A stretch of DNA of 64,000 nt, from assembly GCA_029557895.1 (NCBI GenBank), contig JAKQHT010000024.1, forward strand, positions 37,602-101,601, given 5' to 3'. Shown piece by piece: positions 54,201 through 63,260 of this stretch (position 1 is the first letter of the stretch; the number at the start of each line of letters is the position of its first letter). The stretch is from Bacteroidota bacterium (lineage in GTDB: Bacteria > Bacteroidota > Bacteroidia > Flavobacteriales > Flavobacteriaceae). The translations under genes and the position numbers were made by a program. The notes below the pieces were generated by a model that was given only the letters and a program-made list of their open reading frames with translations, had not been told where the DNA came from and searched no databases.

Positions 54201-55074
54201 TGGTTTTGGCATCGGCTTCAACTATTTCCTCAATATTGTCCTTGTCCAATATAGTATCACGGTCAAGCACAATTTCATTACGTTCTATAGAAACCACTTC
54301 GCCTGTATCTTCATCTACGAAATCTTCGTGCCAAGTGTTCAAAACACGGGCGGCAAGCTTGCGCCCCAAAACTTTTTTAAGGCCTACTTTAGAAACTTTT
54401 ATTTCTTCTGCAAGGTCAAAAATCTCAAGGATATCTTTGTCGCGCTCAAAACCTATGGCCCTGAACAATGTGGTTACAGGCAATTTTTTCTTCCTGTCGA
54501 TGTAAGCGTACATAACGCTGTTGATGTCCGTTGCAAACTCGATCCAGGAGCCTTTGAAAGGAATTACACGGGCTGAATAAAGTTTGGTACCGTTGGCATG
54601 GAACGACTGGCTAAAGAATACGCCCGGCGATCGGTGCAACTGTGATACCACGACACGCTCGGCGCCATTGATCACAAAGGTGCCACTTGGTGTCATGTAG
54701 GGGATGGTTCCCAAATAAACGTCTTGGACGATGGTTTCAAAGTCCTCATGCTCCGGGTCTGTGCAATAGAGTTTCAGGCGAGCCTTGAGTGGCACGCTGT
54801 ATGTAAGGCCTCTTTCAATACACTCTTCTATGGTATATCTTGGTGGGTCTATAAAGTAATCGAGGAACTCTAAAACAAATTGGTTTCTTGTATCAGTAAT
54901 CGGAAAATTTTCCATGAAGGTTGAGTACAAACCTTCGTTTTCCCGTTCTTCTGATTTTGTTTCCAATTGAAAAAAATCCTGAAAGGATTTGATCTGGATA
55001 TCCAAAAAGTCGGGATATTCTGTTCTGTTTACAATGGAAGAGAAATTTAATCTTTCAGCTTTTTGTGCTAACAT
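51262..55074 (-). CDS. rpoB: DNA-directed RNA polymerase subunit beta
   Basis: [47 protein letters not shown]. Confidence 0.98.
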   Translation of the reverse strand: MLAQKAERLNFSSIVNRTEYPDFLDIQIKSFQDFFQLETKSEERENEGLYSTFMENFPITDTRNQFVLEFLDYFIDPPRYTIEECIERGLTYSVPLKARLKLYCTDPEHEDFETIVQDVYLGTIPYMTPSGTFVINGAERVVVSQLHRSPGVFFSQSFHANGTKLYSARVIPFKGSWIEFATDINSVMYAYIDRKKKLPVTTLFRAIGFERDKDILEIFDLAEEIKVSKVGLKKVLGRKLAARVLNTWHEDFVDEDTGEVVSIERNEIVLDRDTILDKDNIEEIVEADAKTILLHKESAQQGDYAIIYNTLQKDPTNSEKEAVEHIYRQLRNAEPPDEETARGIIDKLFFSDQRYSLGEVGRYRMNKKLGLDIGMDKQVLTKVDIITIIKYLIELINSKAEIDDIDHLSNRRVRTVGEQLSQQFGIGLARMARTIRERMNVRDNEVFTPIDLINAKTLSSVINSFFGTNQLSQFMDQTNPLAEITHKRRLSALGPGGLSRERAGFEVRDVHYTHYGRLCPIETPEGPNIGLISSLSVYAKVNGMGFIETPYRKVENGVVDIKNEPTYLSAEEEEDMLIAQANIRVDGIGKIIEEKLIARHEGDFPVVEPTKANYTDVAPNQVASISASLIPFLEHDDANRALMGSNMMRQAVPLLRPEAPIVGTGLERQVATDSRVLINAEGDGVVEYVDANEIIIRYHRTEEEAMVSFDGDTKTYPLIKFRKTNQGTSINLKPIVRKGDKVRKGQVLCEGYATQNGELALGRNMKVAFMPWKGYNFEDAIVISEKVVRDDIFTSIHIDEYSLEVRDTKLGNEELTNDIPNVSEEATKDLDENGMIRIGAEVKPGDILIGKITPKGESDPTPEEKLLRAIFGDKAGDVKDASLKASPSLQGVVIDKKLFSRAVKDKRKRAKDKEDIDALEAVYYRKFDELKAVLVDKLFNIVNGKTAQGIYNDLGEEIIPKGKKYTLKMLNAVDDYTHLTSGSWTVDEHTNELIADLIHNYKIKENDLQGSLRREKFTISIGDELPAGIIKLAKVYIAKKRKLKVGDKMAGRHGNKGIVARIVRQEDMPFLEDGTPVDIVLNPLGVPSRMNIGQIYETVLGWAGQKLGRTYATPIFDGATLDQINELTDEAGIPRFGHTYLYDGGTGDRFDQPATVGVIYMLKLGHMVDDKMHSRSIGPYSLITQQPLGGKAQFGGQRFGEMEVWALEAYGASATLREILTVKSDDVIGRAKTYEAIVKGEPMPEPGLPESFNVLMHELKGLGLDIRLEE

Positions 55075-55138
55075 CGATGTACGAGATTATGATTAAAATA
55101 ATAGTTGTTTTTTTATGCAAGCTTAATATGCACAAAAT

Positions 55139-55189
55139 GGTTTAGGCCATTCCAACTTCCGATAGCGATCGGGGCGGAAGACCTAAACC
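55139..55189 (-). other. Structured rplL-rpoB intergenic hairpin
   Basis: GGTTTAGG...CTTCCG...CGGAAG A CCTAAACC nested arms, with CCGAT-AGCG-ATCGG alternative core. Confidence 0.6.
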
Positions 55190-55212
55190 TTTAATTATAG
55201 GCTTGGTATCGC

Positions 55213-55593
55213 TTACTTAAGCTCAACCTCTGCACCAGCTTCTTCCAAAGATGCTTTCAAGCCTTCTGCTTCATCTTTAGAAACGCCTTCTTTGACATTG
55301 CTTGGTGCGCCGTCAACTAGTTCTTTTGCTTCTTTAAGTCCAAGACCTGTCAATTCTTTAACAAGTTTCACGACTGCAAGTTTAGAAGCACCGGCAGCTT
55401 TAAGAACAACAGTGAATTCTGTTTGCTCTTCAGCGGCTTCTCCGCCACCTGCTCCAGCTCCTGGAGCGGCAACTGCAACTGCTGCAGCGGCTGGTTCGAT
55501 GCCGTATTCTTCTTTTAATATTGCGGCCAACTCATTGACTTCTTTTACTGTCAAGTTAACCAATTTTTCTGCGAAATCTTTTAAATCTGCCAT
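55213..55593 (-). CDS. rplL: 50S ribosomal protein bL12 (L7/L12)
   Basis: [48 protein letters not shown]. Confidence 0.97.
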   Translation of the reverse strand: MADLKDFAEKLVNLTVKEVNELAAILKEEYGIEPAAAAVAVAAPGAGAGGGEAAEEQTEFTVVLKAAGASKLAVVKLVKELTGLGLKEAKELVDGAPSNVKEGVSKDEAEGLKASLEEAGAEVELK

Positions 55594-55660
55594 TTTTCTA
55601 TCGTTTTAAAAATTTTTAATAAATTATAATTGTTTTAAGTGCGTACTTGTTTTTTTAGCC

Positions 55661-56176
55661 TTATTTTTCTGATAAGGTTTTTACGATGCCTGCCAACTTG
55701 CCACCGCTCGACTTAAGTGCAGAGACAACATTTTTGGCCGGTGATTGCAACAATCCGATGATATCGCCAATCAATTCTTCTCTGGACTTTATGTCAACAA
55801 GGGCATCCAATTGATTATCCCCAATGTATATGGCCTCTTCTATAAAAGCGCCTTTGAGCAATGGTTTATCGGATTTTTTACGGAATGCCTTGATAACTTT
55901 AGCGGGGGCGTTGCCGGTTTCAGCATACATTACGGAGGTATTGCCTTTCAAAGTTTTTGGAAGGTCTCCGAAATCCTTGTCAGAAGCTTCCATGGCTTTT
56001 TCTAACAAGGTGTTCTTGACGACTGCCAGCCTAATGTTTGCCTTAAAGCATGCGCGTCGTAGATCGGAAGTGTTGGCTGCGTTCAATCCGGAAATATCCG
56101 TAAGATAAATATGCGAACTACTCGCCAGTTGAGCAGTCAACTCTTCAATTACTTGTGATTTTTCTTCTCTTGTCAT
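55661..56176 (-). CDS. rplJ: 50S ribosomal protein uL10
   Basis: MTREEKSQVIEELTAQL...LRRACFKANIRLAVVKNTLLEKA. Confidence 0.96.
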   Translation of the reverse strand: MTREEKSQVIEELTAQLASSSHIYLTDISGLNAANTSDLRRACFKANIRLAVVKNTLLEKAMEASDKDFGDLPKTLKGNTSVMYAETGNAPAKVIKAFRKKSDKPLLKGAFIEEAIYIGDNQLDALVDIKSREELIGDIIGLLQSPAKNVVSALKSSGGKLAGIVKTLSEK

Positions 56177-56198
56177 AATTATTAAAGTTAAACTACTA

Positions 56199-56888
56199 CT
56201 ATACTACTTTTGTATCTACTGCTATACTCGGGCTCATTGTGCTGGAGATATAAATGCTCTTCACATAGGTGCCTTTTGCTGTTGTGGGCTTCAATTTGAT
56301 AAGCGTAGAGACTAACTCTTTTGCGTTGCCCACCAGTTTGTCGGCAGTAAATGAAGCTTTGCCAATTGGTGCGTGCACGATTCCTGTTTTATCAACTTTG
56401 AAATCGATCTTACCTGCTTTGACTTCTGCTACCGCTTTGCCCACTTCCATGGTTACGGTTCCTGTCTTGGGGTTTGGCATAAGGCCTCGTGGCCCTAAAA
56501 CTCTACCCAATGGTCCTAATTTTCCCATGATAGCCGGCATGGTTACGATAACGTCCACATCGGTCCAACCATTCTTGATTTTATCGAGGTACTCGTCCAA
56601 TCCAACATAGTCGGCTCCTGCTTCTTTAGCTTCCTGCTCCTTGTCTGGGGTAACCAATGCAAGGACTTTCATGTCTTTTCCTGTTCCGTGAGGTAAAGAA
56701 ACAACGCCTCTTACCATTTGGTTTGCCTTGCGCGGATCTACACCGAGTCTAACGGCGATGTCCACAGAAGCATCAAATTTTGTATAGGTGATTTCTTTCA
56801 ATAAAGCCGAAGCTTCTTCAAGAGAGTAAAGTTTGTTTTTGTCAACTTTTGCTCTTGCCTCTTTTTGTTTTTTTGTCAATTTTGCCAT
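56199..56888 (-). CDS. rplA: 50S ribosomal protein uL1
   Basis: [30 protein letters not shown]...[15 protein letters not shown]. Confidence 0.97.
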   Translation of the reverse strand: MAKLTKKQKEARAKVDKNKLYSLEEASALLKEITYTKFDASVDIAVRLGVDPRKANQMVRGVVSLPHGTGKDMKVLALVTPDKEQEAKEAGADYVGLDEYLDKIKNGWTDVDVIVTMPAIMGKLGPLGRVLGPRGLMPNPKTGTVTMEVGKAVAEVKAGKIDFKVDKTGIVHAPIGKASFTADKLVGNAKELVSTLIKLKPTTAKGTYVKSIYISSTMSPSIAVDTKVV

Positions 56889-56899
56889 TTCAAAAAGGT

Positions 56900-57337
56900 T
56901 TAATAAGGTTTGATCCCTGTGATGGTGATACCCATTGATCTTGCCGTTCCCGCAACCATGTTCATGGCAGATTCCATTGTAAATGCATTCAAATCTTGCA
57001 TTTTATCTTCTGCAATCGCTTTCACTTGGTCCCAGGTTACTTTTGCTACTTTCTTTCTGTTCGGTTCACCAGATCCTTTTTTTACTTTGGCCGCTTCCAA
57101 TAATTGTACTGCAGCTGGTGGGGTCTTGATCACGAAATCAAACGATTTGTCCTTGAAAACAGATATGACAACGGGCAATACTTTGCCGGGCTTGTCCTGT
57201 GTCCTCGCGTTGAACTGTTTGCAAAATTCCATGATATTAACTCCAGCAGCTCCTAAAGCGGGTCCTACCGGTGGCGAAGGATTCGCGGCACCTCCCCGAA
57301 CTTGTAGCTTAACTACTTTACTTAATTCTTTTGCCAT
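56900..57337 (-). CDS. rplK: 50S ribosomal protein uL11
   Basis: [36 protein letters not shown]. Confidence 0.97.
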   Translation of the reverse strand: MAKELSKVVKLQVRGGAANPSPPVGPALGAAGVNIMEFCKQFNARTQDKPGKVLPVVISVFKDKSFDFVIKTPPAAVQLLEAAKVKKGSGEPNRKKVAKVTWDQVKAIAEDKMQDLNAFTMESAMNMVAGTARSMGITITGIKPY

Positions 57338-57408
57338 TTTTCAAAATTTAATTGCCGTCTTCCCGATTGGAAGCTGAAAAGACGTTCTATCTATTGTGTA
57401 ACAATTAT

Positions 57409-57966
57409 TTAAACTTTTTCTACTTGCATATAGCTCAATTCCAACGGTGTTTTTCTTCCAAAAATCTTTACCATAACTTCGAGCTTGCGCTTTTCTTCAT
57501 TGATCTTTTCGATAGTACCGTCAAACCCATTGAAAGGCCCGTCGATAACTTTGACAGTTTCTCCGATGGTAAACGGAATAGCCACATTTGCATCGGCATC
57601 AACCGTTAGTTCATCGACTTTGCCCAACATCCTGTTTACTTCTGACTGTCGTAACGGCACTGGATCGCCATTTTTTGTTTCTCCAAGAAAACCGATAACG
57701 TTGGTAATGGAACGTATGATGTGAGGTATCTCCCCACTCAAATTGGCTTGAATCATGATATACCCCGGGAAATAAACTTTTTCTTTGTTAATTTTTTTCC
57801 CATTGCGAACCTGAATCACCTTTTCGGTAGGTACCAGTACCTGCTCTACATAGTCGCCAAGTCCAAGTCTGGCAATCTCATTTTCAATATAGGTCTTGAT
57901 CTTGTTTTCCTGTCCGCTAACGGCCCTGATGACGTACCATCTTTTATTTGTGCTTGTTTCAGTCAT
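57409..57966 (-). CDS. nusG: Transcription termination/antitermination protein NusG
   Basis: KRWYVIRAVSGQENKIKTYIENEI...FPGYIMIQ...GPFNGFDGTIEKINEEKRKLEV. Confidence 0.96.
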   Translation of the reverse strand: MTETSTNKRWYVIRAVSGQENKIKTYIENEIARLGLGDYVEQVLVPTEKVIQVRNGKKINKEKVYFPGYIMIQANLSGEIPHIIRSITNVIGFLGETKNGDPVPLRQSEVNRMLGKVDELTVDADANVAIPFTIGETVKVIDGPFNGFDGTIEKINEEKRKLEVMVKIFGRKTPLELSYMQVEKV

Positions 57967-57980
57967 TCCAAGTACATTTA

Positions 57981-58175
57981 TTATTTGAGCCAGTTAAAAT
58001 AAGTTTCTATGACATTGCTGAAAACAGTATCAACACCCCAGATAGCGAGCGAAAATATGATGGAAAAAACTGCTACTACTATGGTCAACCGTTGCGCTTC
58101 TGCCCAAGTTGGCCACGTGACGTTGTTTTTCAACTCATCAAAAGATTCTTTTACATAGTTTACAAATCCTGCCAT
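57981..58175 (-). CDS. secE: Preprotein translocase subunit SecE
   Basis: 64-aa single-TM, FDELKNNVTWPTWAEAQRLTIVVAVFSIIFSLAIWGVD. Confidence 0.93.
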   Translation of the reverse strand: MAGFVNYVKESFDELKNNVTWPTWAEAQRLTIVVAVFSIIFSLAIWGVDTVFSNVIETYFNWLK

Positions 58176-58231
58176 TTTATTATTGTGTTTTGGACCTTAA
58201 AACTTGTCCATTTGGTATTTATTCTATTCTG

Positions 58232-58304
58232 CACGGGTTGAGAGACTCGAACTCCCGACACCTGGTTTTGGAGACCAGTGCTCTACCAACTGAGCTAAAC
58301 CCGT
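58232..58304 (-). tRNA. tRNA-Trp (anticodon CCA)
   Basis: Cloverleaf ACGGGTT...CTGGTCTCCAAAACCAG...GTTCGAGTC...AACCCGT. Confidence 0.95.
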
Positions 58305-58470
58305 ATAAAGGAACAGTGACCAGATATCTTTTTGTTCTTTATATTGTATCAGGCCACCTTTTTTATCGCTCAATTTTGAGCATTGCCTATTGGCATACAG
58401 GTAAACCCGTAAATATAAATCAAGGCGTTCCGAAAATCGGAACACCTTAATTCATATATGCGATTTGAAA

Positions 58471-59658
58471 TTAATCTAAAATCTCAGTTACCTGACCCGC
58501 ACCAACGGTACGTCCACCTTCACGGATAGCGAAACGAAGACCTACGTTCATAGCGATTGGTTGGATCAATTCAACAGTAATGGTAAGGTTGTCACCAGGC
58601 ATAACCATCTCAACGCCTGCTGGCAATTGGATACTACCGGTTACGTCAGTAGTTCGTACGTAGAACTGTGGACGGTAGTTGTTATGGAATGGTGTGTGAC
58701 GACCGCCTTCTTCTTTTTTAAGGATATAGACCTCTGCCTTGAACTTTTTGTGAGGAGTCACAGATCCTGGCTTAACGATAACCATACCTCTTGATATCTG
58801 GGTCTTATCGATACCTCTCAACAAGATACCAGCGTTGTCACCAGCTTCACCTCTGTCAAGGATTTGACGGAACATTTCGATACCTGTAATAGTTGAGGTC
58901 AATTTTTCAGCACCCATACCGATGATTTCAACTGGGTCACCAGTTTTTGCAACACCGGTCTCGATACGGCCTGTTGCAACTGTACCACGACCTGTAATAG
59001 AGAATACGTCTTCAATTGGCATCAAGAATGGCTTGTCCATATCACGTACTGGCTCTTCGATCCAAGTATCACAAGCTTCCATCAATTGTAGCACTGTGTC
59101 AACCCATTTTTGCTCACCGTTAAGTGCGCCAAGAGCAGAACCAGCGATTACAGGACCGTTGTCACCGTCATATTCGTAGAATGACAACAAATCTCTGATT
59201 TCCATTTCAACCAATTCCAACAATTCCGGGTCGTCCACCATGTCCACTTTGTTCATGAAAACAACAATGCGAGGAATACCTACCTGACGTCCCAAAAGGA
59301 TGTGCTCACGGGTTTGTGGCATTGGACCATCGGTAGCGGCTACCACAAGGATAGCACCGTCCATTTGAGCAGCACCGGTAACCATGTTCTTTACGTAATC
59401 CGCGTGACCTGGACAGTCAACGTGTGCGTAGTGACGGTTAGCGGTTGCGTATTCTACGTGAGAGGTGTTGATTGTGATACCTCTTTCTTTTTCTTCTGGA
59501 GCGTTATCAATCTGGTCGAATGATTTTGCTTCTGATAAACCTGCATCAGCTAATACTTTAGTAATAGCAGCAGTTAAAGTTGTTTTACCGTGATCTACGT
59601 GTCCAATAGTACCAATATTTAAGTGTGGTTTTGAACGATCGAAAGTTGCCTTTGCCAT
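58471..59658 (-). CDS. tuf: Elongation factor Tu
   Basis: [49 protein letters not shown]. Confidence 0.98.
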   Translation of the reverse strand: MAKATFDRSKPHLNIGTIGHVDHGKTTLTAAITKVLADAGLSEAKSFDQIDNAPEEKERGITINTSHVEYATANRHYAHVDCPGHADYVKNMVTGAAQMDGAILVVAATDGPMPQTREHILLGRQVGIPRIVVFMNKVDMVDDPELLELVEMEIRDLLSFYEYDGDNGPVIAGSALGALNGEQKWVDTVLQLMEACDTWIEEPVRDMDKPFLMPIEDVFSITGRGTVATGRIETGVAKTGDPVEIIGMGAEKLTSTITGIEMFRQILDRGEAGDNAGILLRGIDKTQISRGMVIVKPGSVTPHKKFKAEVYILKKEEGGRHTPFHNNYRPQFYVRTTDVTGSIQLPAGVEMVMPGDNLTITVELIQPIAMNVGLRFAIREGGRTVGAGQVTEILD

Positions 59659-59718
59659 GTTTTTAGTTTATTTTAATCTTAATTTATATTAGTGTTCAAA
59701 TTATAAGCAATTTGATTG

Positions 59719-59790
59719 AGCCAATGACGAGATTTGAACTCGTGACCTCTTCCTTACCAAGGAAACGCTCTACCCCTGAGCTACACCGGC
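59719..59790 (-). tRNA. tRNA-Thr (anticodon GGT)
   Basis: GCCGGTG...TTTCCTTGGTAAGGAAG...GTTCAAATC...CATTGGC. Confidence 0.95.
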
Positions 59791-59820
59791 AGTTCATTTA
59801 CGATCGCCGATTATAGACCT

Positions 59821-59837
59821 TCCCGCCGGCAGGCAGG
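59821..59837. repeat. Short GC-rich partial palindrome CCCGCCGGCAGGCAGG
   Basis: TCCCGCCGGCAGGCAGG within the AT-rich spacer between two tRNAs. Confidence 0.5.
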
Positions 59838-59872
59838 TTCACAACTGTCACATCGTGTAACTCGTAAATTTG

Positions 59873-59945
59873 AGCGGGAGACCGGGTTCGAACCGGCGAC
59901 ATTCAGCTTGGAAGGCTGACGCTCTACCAACTGAGCTACTCCCGC
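59873..59945 (-). tRNA. tRNA-Gly (anticodon TCC)
   Basis: GCGGGAG...TCAGCCTTCCAAGCTGA...GTTCGAACC...CTCCCGC. Confidence 0.95.
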
Positions 59946-60079
59946 ATTTATCGAAACTTTCATTAAGAAAATTCCAAAATTCCATTAATTTAAACGAACG
60001 TTTTTCAAACTTTAGCCCACAATCACATTTGTAATTCTGGAATTTTAAAGGTTGATTTTCCGCTTTCACGGATATTTTG

Positions 60080-60161
60080 TGGGGAGAGCAGGATTCGAAC
60101 CTGCGAAGGTAAAACCAACAGATTTACAGTCTGTCCTCGTTGGCCGCTTGAGTATCTCCCC
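60080..60161 (-). tRNA. tRNA-Tyr (anticodon GTA)
   Basis: Class II tRNA with long variable arm; ACAGACTGTAAATCTGT. Confidence 0.95.
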
Positions 60162-60215
60162 AATACCATGTTTATTCTTAAAAGACCCAAAAGGACTTCT
60201 ATATACCTGAAAAAG

Positions 60216-60289
60216 AGCCGATGGAGGGGCTCGAACCCACGACCTGCAGATTACAAATCAGCTGCTCTAGCCAACTGAGCTACATCGGC
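60216..60289 (-). tRNA. tRNA-Thr (anticodon TGT)
   Basis: GCCGATG...GCTGATTTGTAATCTGC...GTTCGAGCC...CATCGGC. Confidence 0.94.
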
Positions 60290-60309
60290 TTTTTGTGCTT
60301 TTTTACCAT

Positions 60310-60336
60310 AAAAAAAGCCCGCTATTTCTAACGGAC
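60310..60336 (-). terminator. GNRA-capped hairpin plus T-run between hpf and tRNA-Thr
   Basis: GTCCGTTA-GAAA-TAGCGGGC followed by TTTTTTT on minus strand. Confidence 0.7.
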
Positions 60337-60338
60337 TG

Positions 60339-60367
60339 CAAATGTAAATATTTATTTTTTGTTTCAA
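60339..60367 (-). promoter_or_regulatory. Promoter of tRNA-tuf-secE-nusG operon
   Basis: TTG (60365-60367) N18 TACATTTG (60339-60346). Confidence 0.65.
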
Positions 60368-60388
60368 AACATTTTTTGAAAAATTTTA

Positions 60389-60691
60389 TCATATATGTGA
60401 TCGTAATTTTTCCTTCCTCTTTTTAAGCTGTCTTTCTATGCTCGCAGCGGCACTGTCGGCACCTTCTTCAAAGGTCTTACACTGTTTTTTTACGACGATG
60501 CTATCACCGGGAACACTTACCTTGACCTCAAAAATCTTGTTCTCTTTTTCGCTTGTGTTGTCAACTTTTAGATAGACATCGGACTGGATAACCTTGTCGT
60601 AATACTGATCCAGTTTGTCCATGCGCTTTTGGATAAAATCTATCAGTTTTTTGTCTGCTGTAAAATTTACTGATTGTGTGTTAACTTTCAT
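60389..60691 (-). CDS. hpf: Ribosome hibernation-promoting factor HPF/RaiA family
   Basis: MKVNTQSVNFTADKKLIDFIQKRMDKLDQYYDKVIQSDVYLKV. Confidence 0.9.
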   Translation of the reverse strand: MKVNTQSVNFTADKKLIDFIQKRMDKLDQYYDKVIQSDVYLKVDNTSEKENKIFEVKVSVPGDSIVVKKQCKTFEEGADSAAASIERQLKKRKEKLRSHI

Positions 60692-60714
60692 GTTTCCGTT
60701 TTTTTGGTTATACT

Positions 60715-61608
60715 TTATTTCTCTTTATTACTTCTAGGGTGCGCACTGGCGTAAGCCTTCTTCAGTTCGGCTATACTGTTGTGGGTATAAACCTGGGTTG
60801 CAGCAAGGCTTGTATGCCCAAGCAATTCCTTGACATCGTTAAGGTTGGCACCCTCATTGAGCAAGTGAGTGGCAAAGGTGTGCCTTATAATATGGGGGCT
60901 TGTCTTTGCTTTGCTTGACACATTACTAAGATAACGATTAATAATTCTATACACAAGATTTTCATAAATTTTTAACCCTTTTTGGGTCAAAAAAAGGTAA
61001 TCCGGGTCTTGGATATGATTTAACTGTTGCCGTGCTTCGAGATACTGCCGGGCGGTATCGACCACAGAGTCTATCAAAGGGATGTAGCGTTCCTTGTTTC
61101 TCTTTCCGAGGACTTTTAATGTTCTGTTTGACAAATCGATATTGACCAGTTTTATCTGCACCAGTTCTATCCTTCGGATGCCCGTGGCGTAGAAGAGTTC
61201 TACGATAAGCCTATTGCGCAGGCCTGTAAAGTCGGACGCATCTGAAAGTTCTGCCAACACTGTTTGCAACTCTGCCTCCGAGAATGGCACTTGTACCTTT
61301 TTGCCTGCTTTCAGCACCTTATGCTTTGCCATTGGGCTGGCATCTATGGCTTCTATCTTTAACAGAAACTTAAAAAAAGTATTGAGGGAAGAGGTCTTTC
61401 GGTTGATGGATCTATTGGATACACCAGACTCAACGAGCTGTACGACCCAGGCCCTGATGTGCTGATAGGTTGTGCTTTCAATAGATGTAATGCCATATTC
61501 GTCTTGCAAAAACCCCGAGAAGGTTTCCAGATCGTGCCGATAGGCCTGTACGGTAAGTGGCGAATAATTTTTTTCGCGGAGCAGGTATTCAGTAAATGGC
61601 TCTATCAT
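60715..61608 (-). CDS. xerC: Tyrosine recombinase XerC-like
   Basis: LFYATGIRRIEL, HIIRHTFATHLLNEGANLNDVKELLGHTSLAATQVYTH. Confidence 0.9.
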   Translation of the reverse strand: MIEPFTEYLLREKNYSPLTVQAYRHDLETFSGFLQDEYGITSIESTTYQHIRAWVVQLVESGVSNRSINRKTSSLNTFFKFLLKIEAIDASPMAKHKVLKAGKKVQVPFSEAELQTVLAELSDASDFTGLRNRLIVELFYATGIRRIELVQIKLVNIDLSNRTLKVLGKRNKERYIPLIDSVVDTARQYLEARQQLNHIQDPDYLFLTQKGLKIYENLVYRIINRYLSNVSSKAKTSPHIIRHTFATHLLNEGANLNDVKELLGHTSLAATQVYTHNSIAELKKAYASAHPRSNKEK

Positions 61609-61643
61609 GGCGGACGTCAAGATTTTCTGTATAAATATAGGGC

Positions 61644-61673
61644 AAAAAAAAATTCCTGCGGTGACAGGAATTT
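61644..61673 (-). terminator. Rho-independent terminator of rpsU
   Basis: AAATTCCTG-TCACCG-CAGGAATTT then T-run on minus strand. Confidence 0.85.
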
Positions 61674-61699
61674 GATTTATCGTCCAATGGACAGCTTTT

Positions 61700-61894
61700 T
61701 TACAAGCTCTCCTGATCTCTCAATCGCTGGATGTACTGCGCTTTCTGGATTTGCGCCCTACGCAATACGGATGGTTTTGTGAACTGCTTGCGGTTCTGCA
61801 GTTCGCGCTTGGCACCAGTTTTGTCAAACTTGCGCTTGAAACGCTTTAGCGCCCTGTCAATGTTTTCTCCTTCTTTAATCGGTATTATCAGCAT
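61700..61894 (-). CDS. rpsU: 30S ribosomal protein bS21
   Basis: MLIIPIKEGENIDRALKRFKRKFDKTGAKRELQNRKQFTKPSVLRRAQ. Confidence 0.96.
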   Translation of the reverse strand: MLIIPIKEGENIDRALKRFKRKFDKTGAKRELQNRKQFTKPSVLRRAQIQKAQYIQRLRDQESL

Positions 61895-61899
61895 AGTAT

Positions 61900-61963
61900 C
61901 TTAACCTCCTCTCTTTTTGGGATTTTGTGGGTGCAAATATAGGAAGTATATTTATATGTGCAA
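61900..61963 (-). promoter_or_regulatory. rpsU promoter and extended Shine-Dalgarno
   Basis: TTG (61961-61963) N19 TATATTTG (61934-61941); GAGGAGGTTAAGATACT-ATG contains AGGAGG 10 nt before the start. Confidence 0.75.
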
Positions 61964-61977
61964 TCAAAAATTGATAA

Positions 61978-62622
61978 TTATTTGAATGTCCATTCTCCAA
62001 TCTTTTTTATTCTATCATTGGATTGGAAAAGATCAACTGGATAATATTCTAATGTGTCTTTTCTGAAATACGACTTGTAAATGCCACCTAAAGCTCTTTT
62101 TACAGGTTCAAAATGAAAATTGCTTGAATCTGTTTGAACCAAAACATCTTTCACGAATTGTGAACAATAGAGCTTTGTCGAATCATTTAAGGTAAAATAC
62201 CTATCGAAGTTTATAAATCTCGATTCGTATGTGTGAATTAACATTTTCAATTTCATAACTTCAGTAGAATCCAAATCTATGCGCCACAAACTAGCACTGT
62301 TAATTTTTTCTTCTGCCAAACCATAAAAATCCCTAATGTTCTGCTTCCTGAAATCTGAACCACCATCTTTAAAATCCGACACATTGAAAACAAGCCAATT
62401 GTCTTCGTCATATAAAAGAATACCCACATGCGAGCTCAATGTGTCCTTTAGGTTGAAATCTCTTGCAAAAAAGCCCTGTTTGGTTTCAGTTCCTCTATAA
62501 GCTATATAGGCATTCGTTTCCTCTAATTGAGCATTATTCCAAAAATCGCTCGTTTTATTCTTACAACTAAAAAGACAAAAGATTATAGGAACAATGGCTA
62601 AAAGAACTTTTTTTAAGTGCAA
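61978..62622 (-). CDS. YiiX/YebB-like (NlpC/P60 superfamily, permuted papain-like) hydrolase lipoprotein
   Basis: Lipobox LFSCKN; candidate catalytic His in LSSHVGILLYDEDNWLVFNV and Cys in KLYCSQFVKDV. Confidence 0.6.
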   Translation of the reverse strand: MHLKKVLLAIVPIIFCLFSCKNKTSDFWNNAQLEETNAYIAYRGTETKQGFFARDFNLKDTLSSHVGILLYDEDNWLVFNVSDFKDGGSDFRKQNIRDFYGLAEEKINSASLWRIDLDSTEVMKLKMLIHTYESRFINFDRYFTLNDSTKLYCSQFVKDVLVQTDSSNFHFEPVKRALGGIYKSYFRKDTLEYYPVDLFQSNDRIKKIGEWTFK

Positions 62623-62632
62623 TTCTTAAAAG

Positions 62633-63259
62633 CTACAGTTGAAGATTTAAACCTAATTGAAAGACGTATAAATCTGTCATCTTAAATTCTTGAACTGAAT
62701 TCCTATAGCCACTGACCATATCAGTTTTGGATTTTAATCCAATACTGATACTGTTTTGGTCATTTATGAATTTAAATTTTGCTCCCAATGATGCCTGAAT
62801 ACCAAAATTGAAGCCCAAGCCATTTTTTGAATCATCAATATCGTCAGATACAACTTCTACTTTTGATTTCAATAGATAAGAACCATAAATACCTAAATCA
62901 GCAAATAACGATACCTTTTGAGTTTTATCATAAAACAACCTCACACCGACAGGAAGATAAATATGACTGTTTTTAAGAAAAACCAATCTGCCCATTTCAT
63001 CATTGAAATCTGCTCTTACATTTTCAACTCCTATTCCGGTTATGATTGAAGCATTATCTTGGATAATAAATTCCTTACCAATCAAAGCTCCTTGTGCAGT
63101 TGCAGAAACCTTAAAGTTATCTTCTGCTTCCAAAGCAGCAAACCCAGCATCAACTACCACTATCCAATCTCCTTTGTTGCCCATATTATTGCCTTCTTGG
63201 GAAAAGAGTGAACAGGATGCAAAAAACAACAAAATTAAAAGACTTATGATATTTTTCAT
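62633..63259 (-). CDS. Outer membrane beta-barrel (porin-family-like) protein
   Basis: Signal peptide; alternating strands, KVSLFADLGIYGSYLLK, terminal DLYVFQLGLNLQL. Confidence 0.65.
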   Translation of the reverse strand: MKNIISLLILLFFASCSLFSQEGNNMGNKGDWIVVVDAGFAALEAEDNFKVSATAQGALIGKEFIIQDNASIITGIGVENVRADFNDEMGRLVFLKNSHIYLPVGVRLFYDKTQKVSLFADLGIYGSYLLKSKVEVVSDDIDDSKNGLGFNFGIQASLGAKFKFINDQNSISIGLKSKTDMVSGYRNSVQEFKMTDLYVFQLGLNLQL

Positions 63260-63260
63260 T

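Noticed and set aside
53854-54576. 240-aa plus-strand ORF antisense to rpoB
   Set aside because: Shadow ORF of a highly conserved gene; no independent coding evidence.
56177-56198. L10 (rplJ) leader regulatory RNA
   Set aside because: Only 22 nt separate rplA and rplJ, too short for the known leader structure in the spacer.
60715-61608. Tyrosine recombinase as sign of an integrated mobile element next to tRNAs
   Set aside because: It is a XerC-type gene in a conserved-looking hpf-xerC-rpsU context; no att-like repeats of the tRNA 3' ends or cargo genes were seen.
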